A stretch of DNA of 64,000 nt from Pomacea canaliculata. Lineage: Eukaryota; Mollusca; Gastropoda; Architaenioglossa; Ampullariidae. Below are positions 63,395 to 64,000 of the stretch, piece by piece (position 1 is the stretch's first letter; each line of letters opens with the position of its first letter). Location: assembly GCF_003073045.1 (NCBI RefSeq), contig NC_037597.1, forward strand, positions 451,501 to 515,500, read 5' to 3'. Made by a program: the position numbers and the translations under genes. Below the pieces are notes generated by a model. The model was not told the DNA's origin. It saw only the letters and a list, made by a program, of their open reading frames with translations, and did not search any database.

Positions 63395-64000
63395 TAACCC
63401 AAAGGTGGGAGGTGAGGACAGTGGATCAGAGAAGAGACATGGAAGAAGATGGACGAGAGAAAGTCAGCCAAACAAAAAATCAACAGCACTAGATCTGAAC
63501 GCCTGAAGGAACACCACAGACAGAAATATACGAAACTAAACAAAGAGGTAAAGAGGATGACAAAAACCGACAAAAGAGACTACACAGAAAAACTGAAAAA
63601 GTAGCAAGGAAAAATGACTTGAAGACACTGTACAAGATAAACAAACAGCTAAACAACGGGTTTAAGAACAGTGATGTGCCAGTGAAAGACATGAACGGTA
63701 ATGTCGTCGAGGGAGAGGCAGGAAAACTACAGCGCTGGAGGGAACATTTTGAGTCAGTTCTGAACAGACCAGATCCCCCTGAACGCCAGAGTCCAAGACA
63801 GCATCAAACTAAATGGAGAAGAGATTGAGGAAGTTGACAGTTTCACCTATCTTGGGTCCAAAATGTCAAACACTGGGGATGCGGAGGTGAGATTCGAGCC
63901 CGAGTGGCGAAAGCCAGCCAGGGCTTCGCCTCACTCAGGAGCACATGGAAGGCAAAAAACATCAGCCAGAAGATCAAGCTGAGAATCTTCAAGTCAAATG
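63395..64000 (+). mobile_element. LINE family B, copy 3, internally deleted (runs off right edge)
   Basis: Left part, in broken frames: the linker after the endonuclease (SAKQKINSTRSERLKE, KEVKRMTKTDKRDYTEKLKK), then LYKINKQLNNGF, VPVKDMNGNVVEGEAGKLQR, WREHFESVLNRPDPPE. At about 63781 it jumps straight into RQSPRQHQTKWRRD (out of frame), which is the DNA of the NARVQDSIKLNGEEIEEVDS region. Everything between, including the RT catalytic core, is missing. The copy continues past the window. Confidence 0.85.

Overview
The window is AT-rich animal genomic DNA. Its genes are split by GT-AG introns, and a large share of the sequence is transposon debris. The gene content (PP2A B56 subunit, TOMM20, SPT small subunit, BCKDHA) is generic metazoan. 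The mix of non-LTR retrotransposons, tRNA-derived SINEs and hAT-type miniature elements suggests a lophotrochozoan, most likely a gastropod mollusc; this is inferred from recalled repeat style and not proven by any single sequence. Layout, left to right: (1) 639-14733 minus strand, seven 5' exons of a PPP2R5E-like gene whose 3' exons lie beyond the left edge. Its introns hold LINEs, SINEs, a hAT transposase remnant and a degenerate THAP-like ORF. (2) 15.13-16.8 kb, a ~43-bp minisatellite with a 681-684 bp higher-order period, just upstream of that gene. (3) 17-22.3 kb, accessory DNA with LINE pieces, a hAT miniature element with target-site duplication (TSD) and a Gypsy-type protease remnant. 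(4) 23.0-27.9 kb minus strand, complete TOMM20 in five exons with a CRE/NRF-1-like promoter. (5) 28-41 kb, repeat-rich DNA containing SPTSSA (32953-33216), a three-level nest of LINEs and a 5'-inverted LINE with a perfect 12-bp TSD. (6) 41.7-48.4 kb, a head-to-head pair: an unrecognised 80-residue single-pass membrane protein (minus) and a 425-residue leucine-rich-repeat protein with a Cys-pair module and a C-terminal CaaX box (plus), sharing a 237-bp promoter. (7) 49.9-57 kb, LINE family C and D remnants and SINEs. (8) 57.8-62.9 kb minus strand, the last five coding exons of BCKDHA, with several LINE insertions in its introns. Exon phases were checked for every gene model: all exons join in frame and the four 3'-complete genes end at stops. 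No operon logic applies. Three host proteins are mitochondrial in known families (TOMM20 import receptor; BCKDHA branched-chain amino-acid catabolism) or in lipid synthesis (SPTSSA, ER), but there is no evidence of co-regulation beyond an ETS/CRE-type motif recurring at two promoter-like sites. At least six LINE families are present (called A to F here). Several insertions have direct repeats that pin their boundaries to the base.
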